A stretch of 64,000 nucleotides of DNA. It comes from an uncultured Pseudomonadota bacterium (GTDB lineage: Bacteria; Pseudomonadota; Alphaproteobacteria; Rs-D84). Below the pieces are notes generated by a model. That model saw nothing but the letters and a program-made list of their open reading frames with translations. It did not search any database and was not told where the DNA came from. Both the position numbers and the translations under genes were made by a program. Positions 44,434-53,994 of this stretch are shown here, one piece after another; the first letter of the stretch is position 1; each line of letters starts with the position of its first letter. The stretch is from contig OOHL01000002.1 of assembly GCA_900321105.1 (NCBI GenBank), positions 1 through 64,000 of the forward strand. The letters run 5' to 3'.

Positions 44434-45473
44434 TGCCAACAAATTATATAAAAAATTTTGATCACAACCAATTTCAAGCGATCTATCAAAAACTTGATAG
44501 TGCACGCGTGCAAACAAAACCTTTGTGGTTCGGGACCATCTATGTCGGCAAAGAACCATTATATGTTGAATGTCATGTTAAATGGTTGGCAGATAAAATT
44601 GAAGACTATTTTGTGAAAACTTTGCCAAATCAACATATTGCCGGTGCCAAAGAATTATATGTATTAAACAATGGAACGAACGAATTTATACCTATGCCAG
44701 ATTCATGGACGACCAATGTTTTTTGGACCGGGAATAATATATATTGTCAACCAGATTTGATCGCACATTTTAACTGTATTTTCGGAAAATGGGACAATAA
44801 ATATATAATATCCGTGGACGAAAGTAATCCGTACAACTTTTACCATCTAGGAGAAAATCATCTTTTGATGAAATTGTTCGGGTATATTTTTGACACAAAA
44901 GATAATATTATTTTGCACAGCGCCGCGATTGGTAATAACGATTTCGGTGTCTTGATTACTGGATTATCTGGCGCGGGGAAATCAACATTAGCAGCACATT
45001 GTTTAAAGTTAGGTTTAAAATTTATCAGCGATGACCGCGTTGCATTGCATTGCGAAGAAGGCAAAGTTATTGCAAATCCAATATATACAACCATATCATT
45101 GTTGGAACACATTGACGGATTAAAGGTAAAAACATCAGTTCATTCCAACAATTCAACAAAGGATGTTATTGTTTTGGATAAATCACACATATCAGAATCG
45201 CTGACGATTAACGCGATTATAGAACCAGTCAAATCAAATTCAGATACCCCTGTCCTGCAAAAAGTTCCAAAGGCACCTGTTTTAACCAGAATTTGTTCTG
45301 ATTATTCTAATTTTAGTTTATTGACACGTTCAATGAATCCGTTGGCTGATTATAGAAAGATTTCAGATTTGTTTACCAATATTGATGCATTTTCACTACA
45401 ATTATCAAATTCTGTCGAAGATAATGCAATGGCTGTATTTAATTTCGTTACCAAAGGAGATGTAAATGTATAA
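44433..45473 (+). CDS. HPr-kinase-like (HprK-related) protein
   Basis: 346 residues. The C-terminal half has an HPr kinase-type P-loop GLSGAGKSTLAAHCL (about 176-190) followed by LKFISDDRVAL, which matches the HprK SDD element, and PIYTTISLLEHI. The N-terminal half (about 1-150) is unrelated to classical HprK. Such proteins occur beside PqqD-like genes in lasso-peptide and related loci. The start codon shares its A with the preceding TGA. A small-molecule or peptide kinase role is inference. Confidence 0.75.
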   Translation: MPTNYIKNFDHNQFQAIYQKLDSARVQTKPLWFGTIYVGKEPLYVECHVKWLADKIEDYFVKTLPNQHIAGAKELYVLNNGTNEFIPMPDSWTTNVFWTGNNIYCQPDLIAHFNCIFGKWDNKYIISVDESNPYNFYHLGENHLLMKLFGYIFDTKDNIILHSAAIGNNDFGVLITGLSGAGKSTLAAHCLKLGLKFISDDRVALHCEEGKVIANPIYTTISLLEHIDGLKVKTSVHSNNSTKDVIVLDKSHISESLTINAIIEPVKSNSDTPVLQKVPKAPVLTRICSDYSNFSLLTRSMNPLADYRKISDLFTNIDAFSLQLSNSVEDNAMAVFNFVTKGDVNV

Positions 45474-45888
45474 AAGAAATCCTGATTTTTTTGCGGATAT
45501 AACAGGATCCCAGGTTATATTTATTGACATGGACCAGGGTCTGTTTTATCTGTTGCCATTGTTTGCCAGTTTGGTCCTTAGATTGTTATTAAACGGAAAA
45601 ACATTATCAGATATAAAAGGAATATTCGCAGAAATTCCCGAAATTCCAGCTGATTATGAAAAACGCATTGATGATGTTTTCAATAATTTAATCAAATATA
45701 AATTGATCATTGAAAGCGATACACCTGATGATATTGCAGAACCCCTGTTAAACTATTTAACACATCAGGATTTACAAGAAGAAGAATTCAATTATGAAAT
45801 AAAACCATCAACAGATGTGCAAAAACTGTTGCTGGACGACCCAATTCACGATGTATCACTGGACGGATGGACACCAACGGCAAAATGA
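45466..45888 (+). CDS. PqqD-like peptide-binding protein
   Basis: 140 residues, AAAGGAG upstream. The first 90 residues match PqqD/RRE architecture: YKRNPDFFADITGSQVIFID, a GLFYLLPLFASLVLRLLLNG helix-turn and KYKLIIES. RREs bind leader peptides and hand them to modifying enzymes. The extra C-terminus (about 92-140) ends in DDPIHDVSLDGWTP. It overlaps the kinase-like gene by 8 bp and the next gene by 4 bp. No precursor peptide gene is obvious nearby. Confidence 0.7.
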   Translation: MYKRNPDFFADITGSQVIFIDMDQGLFYLLPLFASLVLRLLLNGKTLSDIKGIFAEIPEIPADYEKRIDDVFNNLIKYKLIIESDTPDDIAEPLLNYLTHQDLQEEEFNYEIKPSTDVQKLLLDDPIHDVSLDGWTPTAK

Positions 45889-46514
45889 TATCTGTAATAA
45901 TACCTGTATTTAATGGCGAAAAATATCTGGACGAATGTTTATCATCCGTTAAAGGTGATGATATTGAAATAATCGTTGTAAACGATGGTTCAACCGACAA
46001 AAGCGAACAAATCGCAAAAAAATATACTAATCAAGTTATAAACATCAATCATGCTGGCCCTGTTGTTGCACGCAATATTGGATTAAACCACGCACATGGC
46101 GATTATATTGTATTTATGGATGCCGACGATGTATTAAAAGAAAACGCTATTAACATTATGTATGATAATATTATCGGTTTTGATGCGGTTATTGGCTTGC
46201 GTTCTGATTTTATATCGCCTGATTGTGACGAAATTCAAACAGAAACAAAAACATCATCGCATGGTGTCATTGCAGGATGTGCAATGTTTAAAAAAGCTGT
46301 ATTTGAAACCGTTGGTAATTTTGATGAAGAATTAATGTGCGGGGATGCTTACGATTGGTTGCTGCGCGCAAAAAAAACAAATTTGCAAACAAAGGAAATT
46401 GATGATGTTTTATGCATGCGCAGAATTCATAAATCTAATATGGGACGCACAATGGAGATGCGTGAAAAACAAGATTATATAAAAATAATAAAAAAACATT
46501 TTGTGGGGAAATAA
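45885..46514 (+). CDS. Family 2 glycosyltransferase
   Basis: 209 residues from the ATG overlapping the previous stop. GT-A fold: VIIPVFNGEKYLDECLSSV, IIVVNDGSTDKSEQIA, ARNIGLNHAHGDYIVFMDADD (DxD). The C-terminal part is short (GNFDEELMCGDAYDWLLRAK). It transfers a sugar from a nucleotide donor; acceptor unknown. Probably cytoplasmic. Confidence 0.9.
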   Translation: MISVIIPVFNGEKYLDECLSSVKGDDIEIIVVNDGSTDKSEQIAKKYTNQVININHAGPVVARNIGLNHAHGDYIVFMDADDVLKENAINIMYDNIIGFDAVIGLRSDFISPDCDEIQTETKTSSHGVIAGCAMFKKAVFETVGNFDEELMCGDAYDWLLRAKKTNLQTKEIDDVLCMRRIHKSNMGRTMEMREKQDYIKIIKKHFVGK

Positions 46515-47491
46515 TGGACACTATACATTTGTGTATTGCCGCAGATAATAATTACAAATTGCCTTTGCAATGCCTGGTGAATTCAATTCATAAAAACACC
46601 AGCAACCATACATGTGTTGTTCATGTTTTATTTACTGGATTTTCACAAAAATATCGCGATGAAATGATAAGAAAATATTCAAATAATAATTTATCTTTCG
46701 ATTTTATTGATATGTCTGAATATGATTTTGATTTTCATGGTCTTGATATGCAACATTGGACCAGCGCTATATTTTATCGCATTATGATTCCAGAAATATT
46801 TAAAGAAATGGAAAGAATTTTATATATTGATGGCGATACATTGGTATTAAATGATTTATTTGATTTCTTTAATATGAATTTTGAACACGACAAAATGATG
46901 GCGATGGTCGTAGACAGATTTTCATACAAATCGCGCATTCCTTTTTTAAAGACATCAAATTATTTCAATTCTGGTATGATTTTATTTGATATTAAAAAAT
47001 GCCGCGAATATGATTTTTCACAAAAATGTATAAAATGGATTCATGACAACCCAGAAACTGCGAAATTCCCGGATCAAGATGCAATAAATGTTGTTTGTGA
47101 TGGCAAGATAGAACGTGTCAATAACCTTTATAACAAACAATTTGCCACAAACGATACTGTTAATTTAGAAAACAAACCTTTTATTGTTCATTTCTTGTCC
47201 GCGATAAAACCGTGGATGAAAAATGCACCGATAAAATATTCCGCACTTTATCGCACATATATACCATCAACAATTCAACGATTAAATGTGTTAACCAAAC
47301 AAATTATTTTTAACAGCAAACATTTTATTTATCACGAAAAATATGCGATGAAACTGGAAAAAACAAAGGTTATCGAACAGATTAAATATTACATCTTTAA
47401 TGTTCATGTTTGGACGAAAACTTTGGATAATACAAAACCAGACTTAATCACCATTTTGCAACGAAACAGGGACCAATTAAAATGTTCATAA
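46514..47491 (+). CDS. Family 8 glycosyltransferase (LgtC-like)
   Basis: 325 residues. IHLCIAADNNYKLPLQCLVNSI opens the GT-A fold, ILYIDGDTLVLNDL carries the DxD metal site, YFNSGMILFDIKKC follows, and IVHFLSAIKPW contains the C-terminal His. This pattern is GT8, retaining hexosyltransferases such as LgtC or glycogenin. The start overlaps the GT2 stop by one base (TAATG). Confidence 0.88.
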   Translation: MDTIHLCIAADNNYKLPLQCLVNSIHKNTSNHTCVVHVLFTGFSQKYRDEMIRKYSNNNLSFDFIDMSEYDFDFHGLDMQHWTSAIFYRIMIPEIFKEMERILYIDGDTLVLNDLFDFFNMNFEHDKMMAMVVDRFSYKSRIPFLKTSNYFNSGMILFDIKKCREYDFSQKCIKWIHDNPETAKFPDQDAINVVCDGKIERVNNLYNKQFATNDTVNLENKPFIVHFLSAIKPWMKNAPIKYSALYRTYIPSTIQRLNVLTKQIIFNSKHFIYHEKYAMKLEKTKVIEQIKYYIFNVHVWTKTLDNTKPDLITILQRNRDQLKCS

Positions 47492-48195
47492 ATACTGAAA
47501 ACATTCATAATATTGCCATCATAACCACACAAAATTCTGTGGATTTGGAACGATTCAAGAAATTTATTAATAAATCCCCTTTTATTCGTCGTGTGGCTTT
47601 TATCGGCAAGGCTATATTTGACATGCCAGAATTCCCAGAATTAATCAGGTTTTGTGCACAAAATAATATCTATCTTATTTTTGGCGAAGTTGGCGAAACA
47701 TCAACAGATAATCTGCGCGCATTGGTTGAATATCAAAATGTTCTATTCATAAATATTCATGAAGACAAACACAATGTGAAATTACTGCAACAATATAAAC
47801 AGCAATTTAATTCTGATTTGCCTGATATTAATTTAATTATATCTGAAAAACATTCACCCCAAGAAGAAATATCTGATACTGCGTATGCTTTTTATAATCT
47901 TGCTGATGATATCAAGAATATACATTGTTTAAATTTATTACGCGAACCAATGTTAAATTATGATGGATCTTTGTTAGGTTGCTGGCAAAATCCAGACGAA
48001 AAACACCCTATCAATGCTTTTGATTTGGGCATGGACGCTGCATTAAACAGCCGCCATTATACAAATATATTGAAAATGTTAAAAAGTGGAAAAATTATCA
48101 AATCTTGCCCGTGTACAAGATGTCCTGTGTTCGCATCGTTGGTGTGGAAAAATCAAACTGCTGATATTCTTAAACTTATAAGCGACAACGATTAA
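47482..48195 (+). CDS. Radical-SAM/SPASM-like protein lacking the CxxxCxxC motif
   Basis: 237 residues. The middle (about 35-95) follows a radical SAM barrel outline: RRVAFIGKAIFDMPEFPELIRF corresponds to the usual GGEP-pl-p-f-e segment, and IYLIFGEVGETSTDNLRALVEY to the TNG segment. The C-terminal SPASM-like end has DGSLLGCWQNP and CPCTRC. The iron-sulfur CxxxCxxC at the N-terminus is absent, as are GGE and TNG. It may be a non-catalytic binding partner, or may have lost activity. It overlaps GT8 by 10 bp. Confidence 0.6.
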   Translation: MFINTENIHNIAIITTQNSVDLERFKKFINKSPFIRRVAFIGKAIFDMPEFPELIRFCAQNNIYLIFGEVGETSTDNLRALVEYQNVLFINIHEDKHNVKLLQQYKQQFNSDLPDINLIISEKHSPQEEISDTAYAFYNLADDIKNIHCLNLLREPMLNYDGSLLGCWQNPDEKHPINAFDLGMDAALNSRHYTNILKMLKSGKIIKSCPCTRCPVFASLVWKNQTADILKLISDND

Positions 48196-48198
48196 AAA

Positions 48199-49416
48199 TT
48201 ATTCATATCTTAAACTGTCAATCGGGTTTAATTTTGCCGCCTTGATTGCAGGCATAACACCTGATACCAATCCAACAACAACTGCCACCGATATGGATAC
48301 TATCACAGGCCAAACCGAAAATGGCACATTATAATGCAGCACCAGACGCCCCACCCCTTGTGATAAACCAACACCCAGAATCAATCCAAACATAGAACCA
48401 ATAAACGATATCAAAATTGATTCAGATAGAAACTGTGTGACGATTGTGGATTCTTGGGCGCCGATTGCTTTACGAATTCCTATCTCACGCGTACGTTCGG
48501 CAACAGATACCAACATCATATTCATAATACCAATAGACCCAACAAGCAGCGAGACCGCCGCAATTGCTATTAAAAGCAATGTTAAATATCCCGTCACAGT
48601 TGACATTGTTTCCATAACTTGCTTCATATCTGTAATTTGGAAGTCGTCGTCGTCTGTATCTTTTAATTTATGGCGCTGACGCAAAAGCGTGGTTATTTGA
48701 TCTGTCGCAATATTGTTATCTGCATCCTGATATAACTTCAAAGAAATCATTCCGACAGAATTTGGAAAACGTGAACCATTTATACGCTTTTTCAATGTTG
48801 TTATTGGAACGATTAACATATCATCTTGTGATCCCATTGCAGAGTCACCCTTTGCCTTGGTCACACCGATAACAGTTAACGGCGTATTACGAACACGAAT
48901 AATTTCACCAACTGGATTTTTAGGCATCCCTAATTCTTCGGCTGTGTCAGGTCCAATCACGACGTAAGTTGACGCGTTACGCACAGATGCCATATCAATA
49001 AAAGAACCGTATTCCATTTCTATATTCTGAACGGTTGCATAGCCTGGATATACGCCCATCATTGATGTTGACCAGTTTTTATTTCCATACACAACCTGGG
49101 CACCACTGCTTTCAACCGGACTGGCAGCGGCAACATCTGGCAATTGCGAAATATATGTTACATCATCCATTGTTAATGTCATACGATTTCCAGAACGAAT
49201 ACCACCGCTTTGTGCAGCACCTGCGCGTATCATAATCGTATTTGTCCCAAGCGAAGAAAATTGATCTGTTATTGATTGTTGCACTGTTTCACCAACCGCA
49301 ACCATTACCACAACCGCCATAATACCAATAACGATACCCAACACAGTTAAGAAAGAGCGCATTTTATTACCGCTGATTGACAACCAAGATTCATGTGCAA
49401 TATCATAAAATGTCAT
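48199..49416 (-). CDS. macB: MacB-type ABC transporter permease
   Basis: 405 residues. N-terminal membrane helix (MRSFLTVLGIVIGIMAVVVM), a large periplasmic MacB_PCD domain (about 50-270), then an FtsX domain with three helices and the conserved VAERTREIGIRKAIGA loop. It is the membrane half of a tripartite macrolide/peptide exporter. It overlaps the ATPase gene by 4 bp. The ATPase is on a separate polypeptide, unlike E. coli MacB. Confidence 0.9.
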   Translation of the reverse strand: MTFYDIAHESWLSISGNKMRSFLTVLGIVIGIMAVVVMVAVGETVQQSITDQFSSLGTNTIMIRAGAAQSGGIRSGNRMTLTMDDVTYISQLPDVAAASPVESSGAQVVYGNKNWSTSMMGVYPGYATVQNIEMEYGSFIDMASVRNASTYVVIGPDTAEELGMPKNPVGEIIRVRNTPLTVIGVTKAKGDSAMGSQDDMLIVPITTLKKRINGSRFPNSVGMISLKLYQDADNNIATDQITTLLRQRHKLKDTDDDDFQITDMKQVMETMSTVTGYLTLLLIAIAAVSLLVGSIGIMNMMLVSVAERTREIGIRKAIGAQESTIVTQFLSESILISFIGSMFGLILGVGLSQGVGRLVLHYNVPFSVWPVIVSISVAVVVGLVSGVMPAIKAAKLNPIDSLRYE

Positions 49417-50159
49417 TTTTTATGCGCCCTTTTTTCTGATTTTAATAACACAGATTCATTACGTGGAATTGGTCCATCATACGTGATATGACCGTCATAA
49501 ATATGAATTACACGATTGGCATATTGTGCAATTTCAAATTCGTGCGTAATCATAACGATTGTGATGCCTAAATCTTTGTTTAATTTCTTAAAAAACTTTA
49601 ATATTTCATTTCCCATTTTGGAATCAAGTGCGCCGGTTGGTTCGTCTGCCAAAATCAATTTTGGATTACCCGCCAAAGCACGTGCGATTGCGACACGCTG
49701 TTTCATACCACCTGATAATTGTGTTGGAAGATAGGTTTCAAAATTTTCCAGCCCAACCAATTTTAACATTTCACGCGCACGCGATAAACGCTCAGCCATT
49801 GGCAGACCGCGATACATCAATGGCAACATAACATTATCCAAAATATTGCGTTTTGGTAGCAAATTAAAATTCTGAAAAACAAATCCGATATATTCATTTC
49901 GAATTGTTGCTAATTCATCCGGCAAAAGCGTTGTTATATCTTTGCCATATAATTCATATGTGCCACTGGTCGCGCTGTCCAATGCACCAACAATATTCAT
50001 ACACGTAGATTTACCAGACCCCGATGGCCCCATAATCGCAACAAATTCACCCGGGTTTATTTTAAATGTTATATCAAATAAAACCTGTTGTTCACCACCA
50101 ATTTCCAGTGGAAAACTTTTACAGATTTTATTCATAGATATAATTGGTGTTTGTTTCAT
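49413..50159 (-). CDS. MacB/LolD-type ABC transporter ATPase
   Basis: 248 residues. Walker A GPSGSGKST, Q-loop FVFQNFNLLP, signature LSGGMKQRVAIARAL, Walker B LILADEPTGALD and switch His in VMITHEFEIA. It belongs to the MacB/LolD/FtsE subfamily and powers the adjacent permease. Encoded 13 bp downstream of the adaptor gene. Confidence 0.93.
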   Translation of the reverse strand: MKQTPIISMNKICKSFPLEIGGEQQVLFDITFKINPGEFVAIMGPSGSGKSTCMNIVGALDSATSGTYELYGKDITTLLPDELATIRNEYIGFVFQNFNLLPKRNILDNVMLPLMYRGLPMAERLSRAREMLKLVGLENFETYLPTQLSGGMKQRVAIARALAGNPKLILADEPTGALDSKMGNEILKFFKKLNKDLGITIVMITHEFEIAQYANRVIHIYDGHITYDGPIPRNESVLLKSEKRAHKK

Positions 50160-50172
50160 TTAGGATTTTCCT

Positions 50173-51357
50173 TTAACGTGGACCACCGCCAGGACCACCC
50201 ATCATACCGCCGCCGCGATTATTATTTGTTTTTTTAGCAGATGACTGGCCGATATATCCAACAACTATCTTGTCGCCAGCCTCTATTTCATCAGATATTA
50301 TCTGTGTTTCTGTGGCGGTTGTGATGCCCTTGGAATAAGGAACCAAGATTATTTTGCCATCCCTTTGAATTGCCAAATGATTGTTTGGATTGATTGCATC
50401 ACTTGATACTTCGACAATACCGTTAAAACTGCGCAATAAAAATGCAGAATTTGTCGCCTTCCATACATCTTCCGCTGAATTAACTATGATTGTCACAAAC
50501 GCAGTCATACCCGGCATCAATTTTAAATCGCTGTTATCAACATCTATTACAACAGTGTAAACAACAACATTGGAAGTTGTTGTTGGTGACAAACGAATTT
50601 GACGAACAGAACCTTCAAAGGTTTGCGATGAATACGCATCAACTGTAAACGTCACCGATTGACCGTTTTTTATCATACCGATATCCGCTTCGGATACAGC
50701 GGTTTCAATCTGCATCTTGGTTAAATCTTCGGCAATTTCAAAAAGGTCTGGCGTTTGGAAAGACGCCGCAACAGTTTGACCTTTGTCCACCTTTCTGGAA
50801 ATAACAGTACCATCAACCGGCGACACGATTGTCGCATAGCCCAGATTTGTGACAGCCTTGTCATATTGGGATTGTGCGCGAATAACAGATGCCTCTGATT
50901 GTTCGTATTGTGTTTGTGATTGTTCCATTTCGCTGCGTGCGATAAAACCATCATTATAAAGTGATTTATTACGATTATATTCATTTTTCGCATAATTGCG
51001 TTGTGAAATTGCACTGTCTAATGATGCCTTGGCTTCATCAACAGATGCCTGTAATACAGACGGTTCAATGGTTAATAATTTATCGCCTTTTTTTACAGTC
51101 GAATTATAATCAACAAAAATTTCTTCGATTGTACCAGAAACCTGGGAACCCACACTGACCGTGTTTACCGGCATAATTTCACCAGTTGCGGTCACAGTCT
51201 GGGACACATTGCCGCGCGTGATTTCCATTGTCACATAATTCTTTTTTGTGGTCTGGGGCGTTTTAGATTGCAAAACCCAAACACCAATCCCCAGTGCGAT
51301 TATGAAAAGAATCCACCATTTATGGCGCAAAAACCAATTTCTTTTTTTATTGCTCAT
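50173..51357 (-). CDS. macA: MacA-type periplasmic adaptor (HlyD family)
   Basis: 394 residues from MSNKKRNWFLRHKW with one N-terminal membrane anchor (WWILFIIALGIGVWVL). It has a biotinyl/lipoyl half-motif (VSQTVTATGEIMPVNTVSVG), a helical hairpin (about 95-160) and the matching half-motif (ATIVSPVDGTVISRKVDKGQTV). The C-terminus is Gly/Met-rich (GGGMMGGPGGGPR). It links inner-membrane MacB with the TolC-like duct. The upstream start at 51414 lies deeper in the tolC-like gene and is not preferred. Confidence 0.9.
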   Translation of the reverse strand: MSNKKRNWFLRHKWWILFIIALGIGVWVLQSKTPQTTKKNYVTMEITRGNVSQTVTATGEIMPVNTVSVGSQVSGTIEEIFVDYNSTVKKGDKLLTIEPSVLQASVDEAKASLDSAISQRNYAKNEYNRNKSLYNDGFIARSEMEQSQTQYEQSEASVIRAQSQYDKAVTNLGYATIVSPVDGTVISRKVDKGQTVAASFQTPDLFEIAEDLTKMQIETAVSEADIGMIKNGQSVTFTVDAYSSQTFEGSVRQIRLSPTTTSNVVVYTVVIDVDNSDLKLMPGMTAFVTIIVNSAEDVWKATNSAFLLRSFNGIVEVSSDAINPNNHLAIQRDGKIILVPYSKGITTATETQIISDEIEAGDKIVVGYIGQSSAKKTNNNRGGGMMGGPGGGPR

Positions 51358-52675
51358 TGTCCTTTCCTTCGATTTCAGATTTAATATCACCGATTGCCAA
51401 TGCGACCGCTGCACGTTTTATAATCAAATCATATTTTGCAGAATTGTTTTGCTTTTGTGCATTTACCAATTCAGATTGTGCAGTTTGCCAATCCAACATG
51501 GTTGCACGCCCCACTTTATACATACCAGATGTGACGCGTTCGGATTCTGTTGCAGATTTAAGAAGCGCCTCTGTATGTTTTAAAACTGTTTTTGCGGTTT
51601 TATAATTTTGGTATGCTGTAAAGACATCCATCATTGCCGCATTTGATGTTTGTTGTTCGTTATATTTTGCACGGTCATAGTCAGCCTCGGCAGCGCGAAC
51701 CCCATAAACATTTGCAAAGCCTGCAAACAAAGGCATCGATGCACGAATACCGATTGAACCGTTTACCTTGTTTGAATCTGGTTCAAACACGCCTGGCAAT
51801 TTTTCATCGTTCCAAGATACCGAACCAGAGGCGGATACCGATGGCAAATTTTTCAGAAACGCCGCGTTTCTTTTGTGCCATGCCGCATCTTTATTTGCCG
51901 TTGCTTTCAATAAATCAGGTCTTTTTTCGCGTGCAATTTTTATCAATTCATCAATACTTTCGCTTTCTGCGTCCGATCCAAATGTTGATGAAATATCTGC
52001 AATCGCAATTTCTTCATCTGCGGGGAAAGAAAGTTTGGTTAACAATGTTCCCTTGGCAATTTCACGATTATTTTTTGCACGTTCCAACGCTAATTCAGAC
52101 GATGCCAATGTGGTTTCAGCCTTGTACACATCAGCCTTGGCCACCGAACCAGCCTTGAATTTTTTATCGGCTGTATCTTTCGCTGTTTTTGCAACCTTTA
52201 ATGCAGATTCAGATGATTCAACATCCGCGTCTGCGTTTAATAATTCATAATATGCACCAACAACACCATAAACAAAGTTTTGAACTGTTTCGCTGAAATC
52301 AAATCCTGCCGCACGATATGCCGCCAAAGTTGATGCAAAATCAGATTCACGTTTTCCAAAATCAAAAATCAAATAAGATGCAGAAATCGATGCACCATAA
52401 CCCCAATCATCCCAATTTTTATTTCTGTAATCTTTACCCGCAGAAATCCCGGCATTAACAGATGGCAAATATGCAGAATATGCCGCATTTTTGTTAAAAT
52501 GACTGGACCGCAAAGACGCATATGCCGCAGCAGTTTGTGGATTGCGACACAAACCCAAATGAACAATATCCTGCAAAGTTTGAACGCCGTCTGGAACATG
52601 ACGCATTGTCGCACAATCATCCGCACCAAACGCGAAAGTCGGCAAAATCGCGGCAATCAGATAAATTCGCTTCAT
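51347..52675 (-). CDS. TolC-family outer membrane efflux protein
   Basis: 442 residues. Signal peptide MKRIYLIAAILPTFAFGA, then two OEP repeats of long helices (ASLRSSHFNKNAAYSAYLPS, YYELLNADADVESSESALK; second half TANKDAAWHKRNAAFLKNLP). It forms the outer-membrane channel of the exporter. AGGAG lies at a proper distance from the ATG at 52675, rather than touching the ATG at 52684. First gene of the tolC-macA-ATPase-macB operon; it overlaps macA by 11 bp. Confidence 0.9.
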   Translation of the reverse strand: MKRIYLIAAILPTFAFGADDCATMRHVPDGVQTLQDIVHLGLCRNPQTAAAYASLRSSHFNKNAAYSAYLPSVNAGISAGKDYRNKNWDDWGYGASISASYLIFDFGKRESDFASTLAAYRAAGFDFSETVQNFVYGVVGAYYELLNADADVESSESALKVAKTAKDTADKKFKAGSVAKADVYKAETTLASSELALERAKNNREIAKGTLLTKLSFPADEEIAIADISSTFGSDAESESIDELIKIAREKRPDLLKATANKDAAWHKRNAAFLKNLPSVSASGSVSWNDEKLPGVFEPDSNKVNGSIGIRASMPLFAGFANVYGVRAAEADYDRAKYNEQQTSNAAMMDVFTAYQNYKTAKTVLKHTEALLKSATESERVTSGMYKVGRATMLDWQTAQSELVNAQKQNNSAKYDLIIKRAAVALAIGDIKSEIEGKDNEQ

Positions 52676-52800
52676 AAGAAACATCTCCTACATGAATAAT
52701 ATCCTAGCAAAATGAAAAAATATACGCAATTGGTTTTTACGTATAGCATTTTAAAAATTATGCATTTTGTGCTATAATTTATGAATAAAAGGATACAAAA

Positions 52801-52992
52801 ATGGCATTTGAACAAGATTGGTGTCACAAAATACAATTACATTGTGATGCTAAAAACATTGCTTCTAAAACCATAGCAGAACAAAATGGTTATACTTTGG
52901 AAGGTGTTATTCGTCAAGATGCTAAATGGCCTAATGGTTCAATACGAGATAAATTATATTTTGGTAAATTAAAGTCAGAATGGAAGAAATGA
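52801..52992 (+). pseudogene. GNAT acetyltransferase fragment (C-terminal third)
   Basis: 63 residues only. CDAKNIASKTIAEQNGYTLEGV, then WPNGSIRDKLYFGKL is the C-terminal part of a RimJ/RimL-like acetyltransferase: N-x-x-S-x-x-x-x-E-x-x-G, E-G, then D-x-x-x-Y/F. The acetyl-CoA P-loop half is missing. An AAAAGGATAC site and a TATAAT-like box precede it, so a short peptide may still be made. Most likely a decayed gene. Confidence 0.65.
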
Positions 52993-53994
52993 TTATTCTC
53001 GTCCTTGGGTTTGTTTCATCTGTTCGTGCGCTTCAAATGCTTTGATAAATTCCGCGGGAGACATAATTTTTTGTAACTTGTATCCTTCGATATTGAATTT
53101 GAAATCTTCCGGGGTCTTATATTTCTTCAGGGTCAAATATTGAACATTTGGATTTATATCATAATATGCACCATCATATTCTATGGCAATTCTATCTGAC
53201 TGTTTTTCACCATTGATAAAATGTAATACTTTTATTGATGTTTGCTTTCCGTTCAATGCTTTACATATTTCGTAAATTTGCCTTATCCCTTTGTTCTTGT
53301 TTTGTTCAGAGTTCAAATTGTGTAATATCATCCTAAGACTAGAACAAACAAACGCTATTTTATCTTTATGTACCATTGAGGCTTCTAAGAATTTACTGAA
53401 ATCAGAATATACAGCAAGATGTTCTTCTGGTGTTACAATTTTAGTTATTTGGTATGGACGACCTTTCTCTTTGATTGATGACAGTTGATGCCATATTTCA
53501 CCACCAACTTTTACATCATCACAAACAAATTCAAAGCCCGGATGTTTGTTTTTATCTGGTTGAATTTGAGGTTCTATTGCATGTAATTTTCCGTCTGATA
53601 ATTTTACACATGGCAGAGTATGACCTTCCATAGCATCTATCAAATGTTCAATATCTGTGCTGAATAAAACTTTCAGATCCAGTTGTTCTTCTTTTGGTAA
53701 TTGTGAATTTACATAACAAAAAGCCTTTGCTGCTTGACCACATGATACATAAAGATGATTATCCATAACATCTTTACCACTAAGGCTAAATTTCACTTCT
53801 GATTCATTGTTTTCTCTTGTCAAACCATATTTGCTGGCGATTTCATATTGTTTATCTGTAATGGCTTGTTTGTATTCTGTTTCGCTTAGTTTTTTATTAC
53901 GTAATTCTTTACGAAAAGCATTAAATCCCGTATCTGGATCATGTAATACATCCAAGATTTTACGAACTGTAGCAATTATTTGTTTGTCTGTCAT
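52993..53994 (-). CDS. Hypothetical protein, possible transglutaminase-like cysteine fold
   Basis: 333 residues, not recognised by family. Residues about 80-160 read [18 protein letters not shown], ...[16 protein letters not shown] and HAIEPQ. A Cys at a helix start, a later His before a strand and an acidic residue after the next strand are the order seen in transglutaminase-like folds. A second GEIWHQL and a C-terminal stretch follow. It overlaps an ABC ATPase fragment at its start. Catalytic assignment is only inference. Confidence 0.55.
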   Translation of the reverse strand: MTDKQIIATVRKILDVLHDPDTGFNAFRKELRNKKLSETEYKQAITDKQYEIASKYGLTRENNESEVKFSLSGKDVMDNHLYVSCGQAAKAFCYVNSQLPKEEQLDLKVLFSTDIEHLIDAMEGHTLPCVKLSDGKLHAIEPQIQPDKNKHPGFEFVCDDVKVGGEIWHQLSSIKEKGRPYQITKIVTPEEHLAVYSDFSKFLEASMVHKDKIAFVCSSLRMILHNLNSEQNKNKGIRQIYEICKALNGKQTSIKVLHFINGEKQSDRIAIEYDGAYYDINPNVQYLTLKKYKTPEDFKFNIEGYKLQKIMSPAEFIKAFEAHEQMKQTQGRE

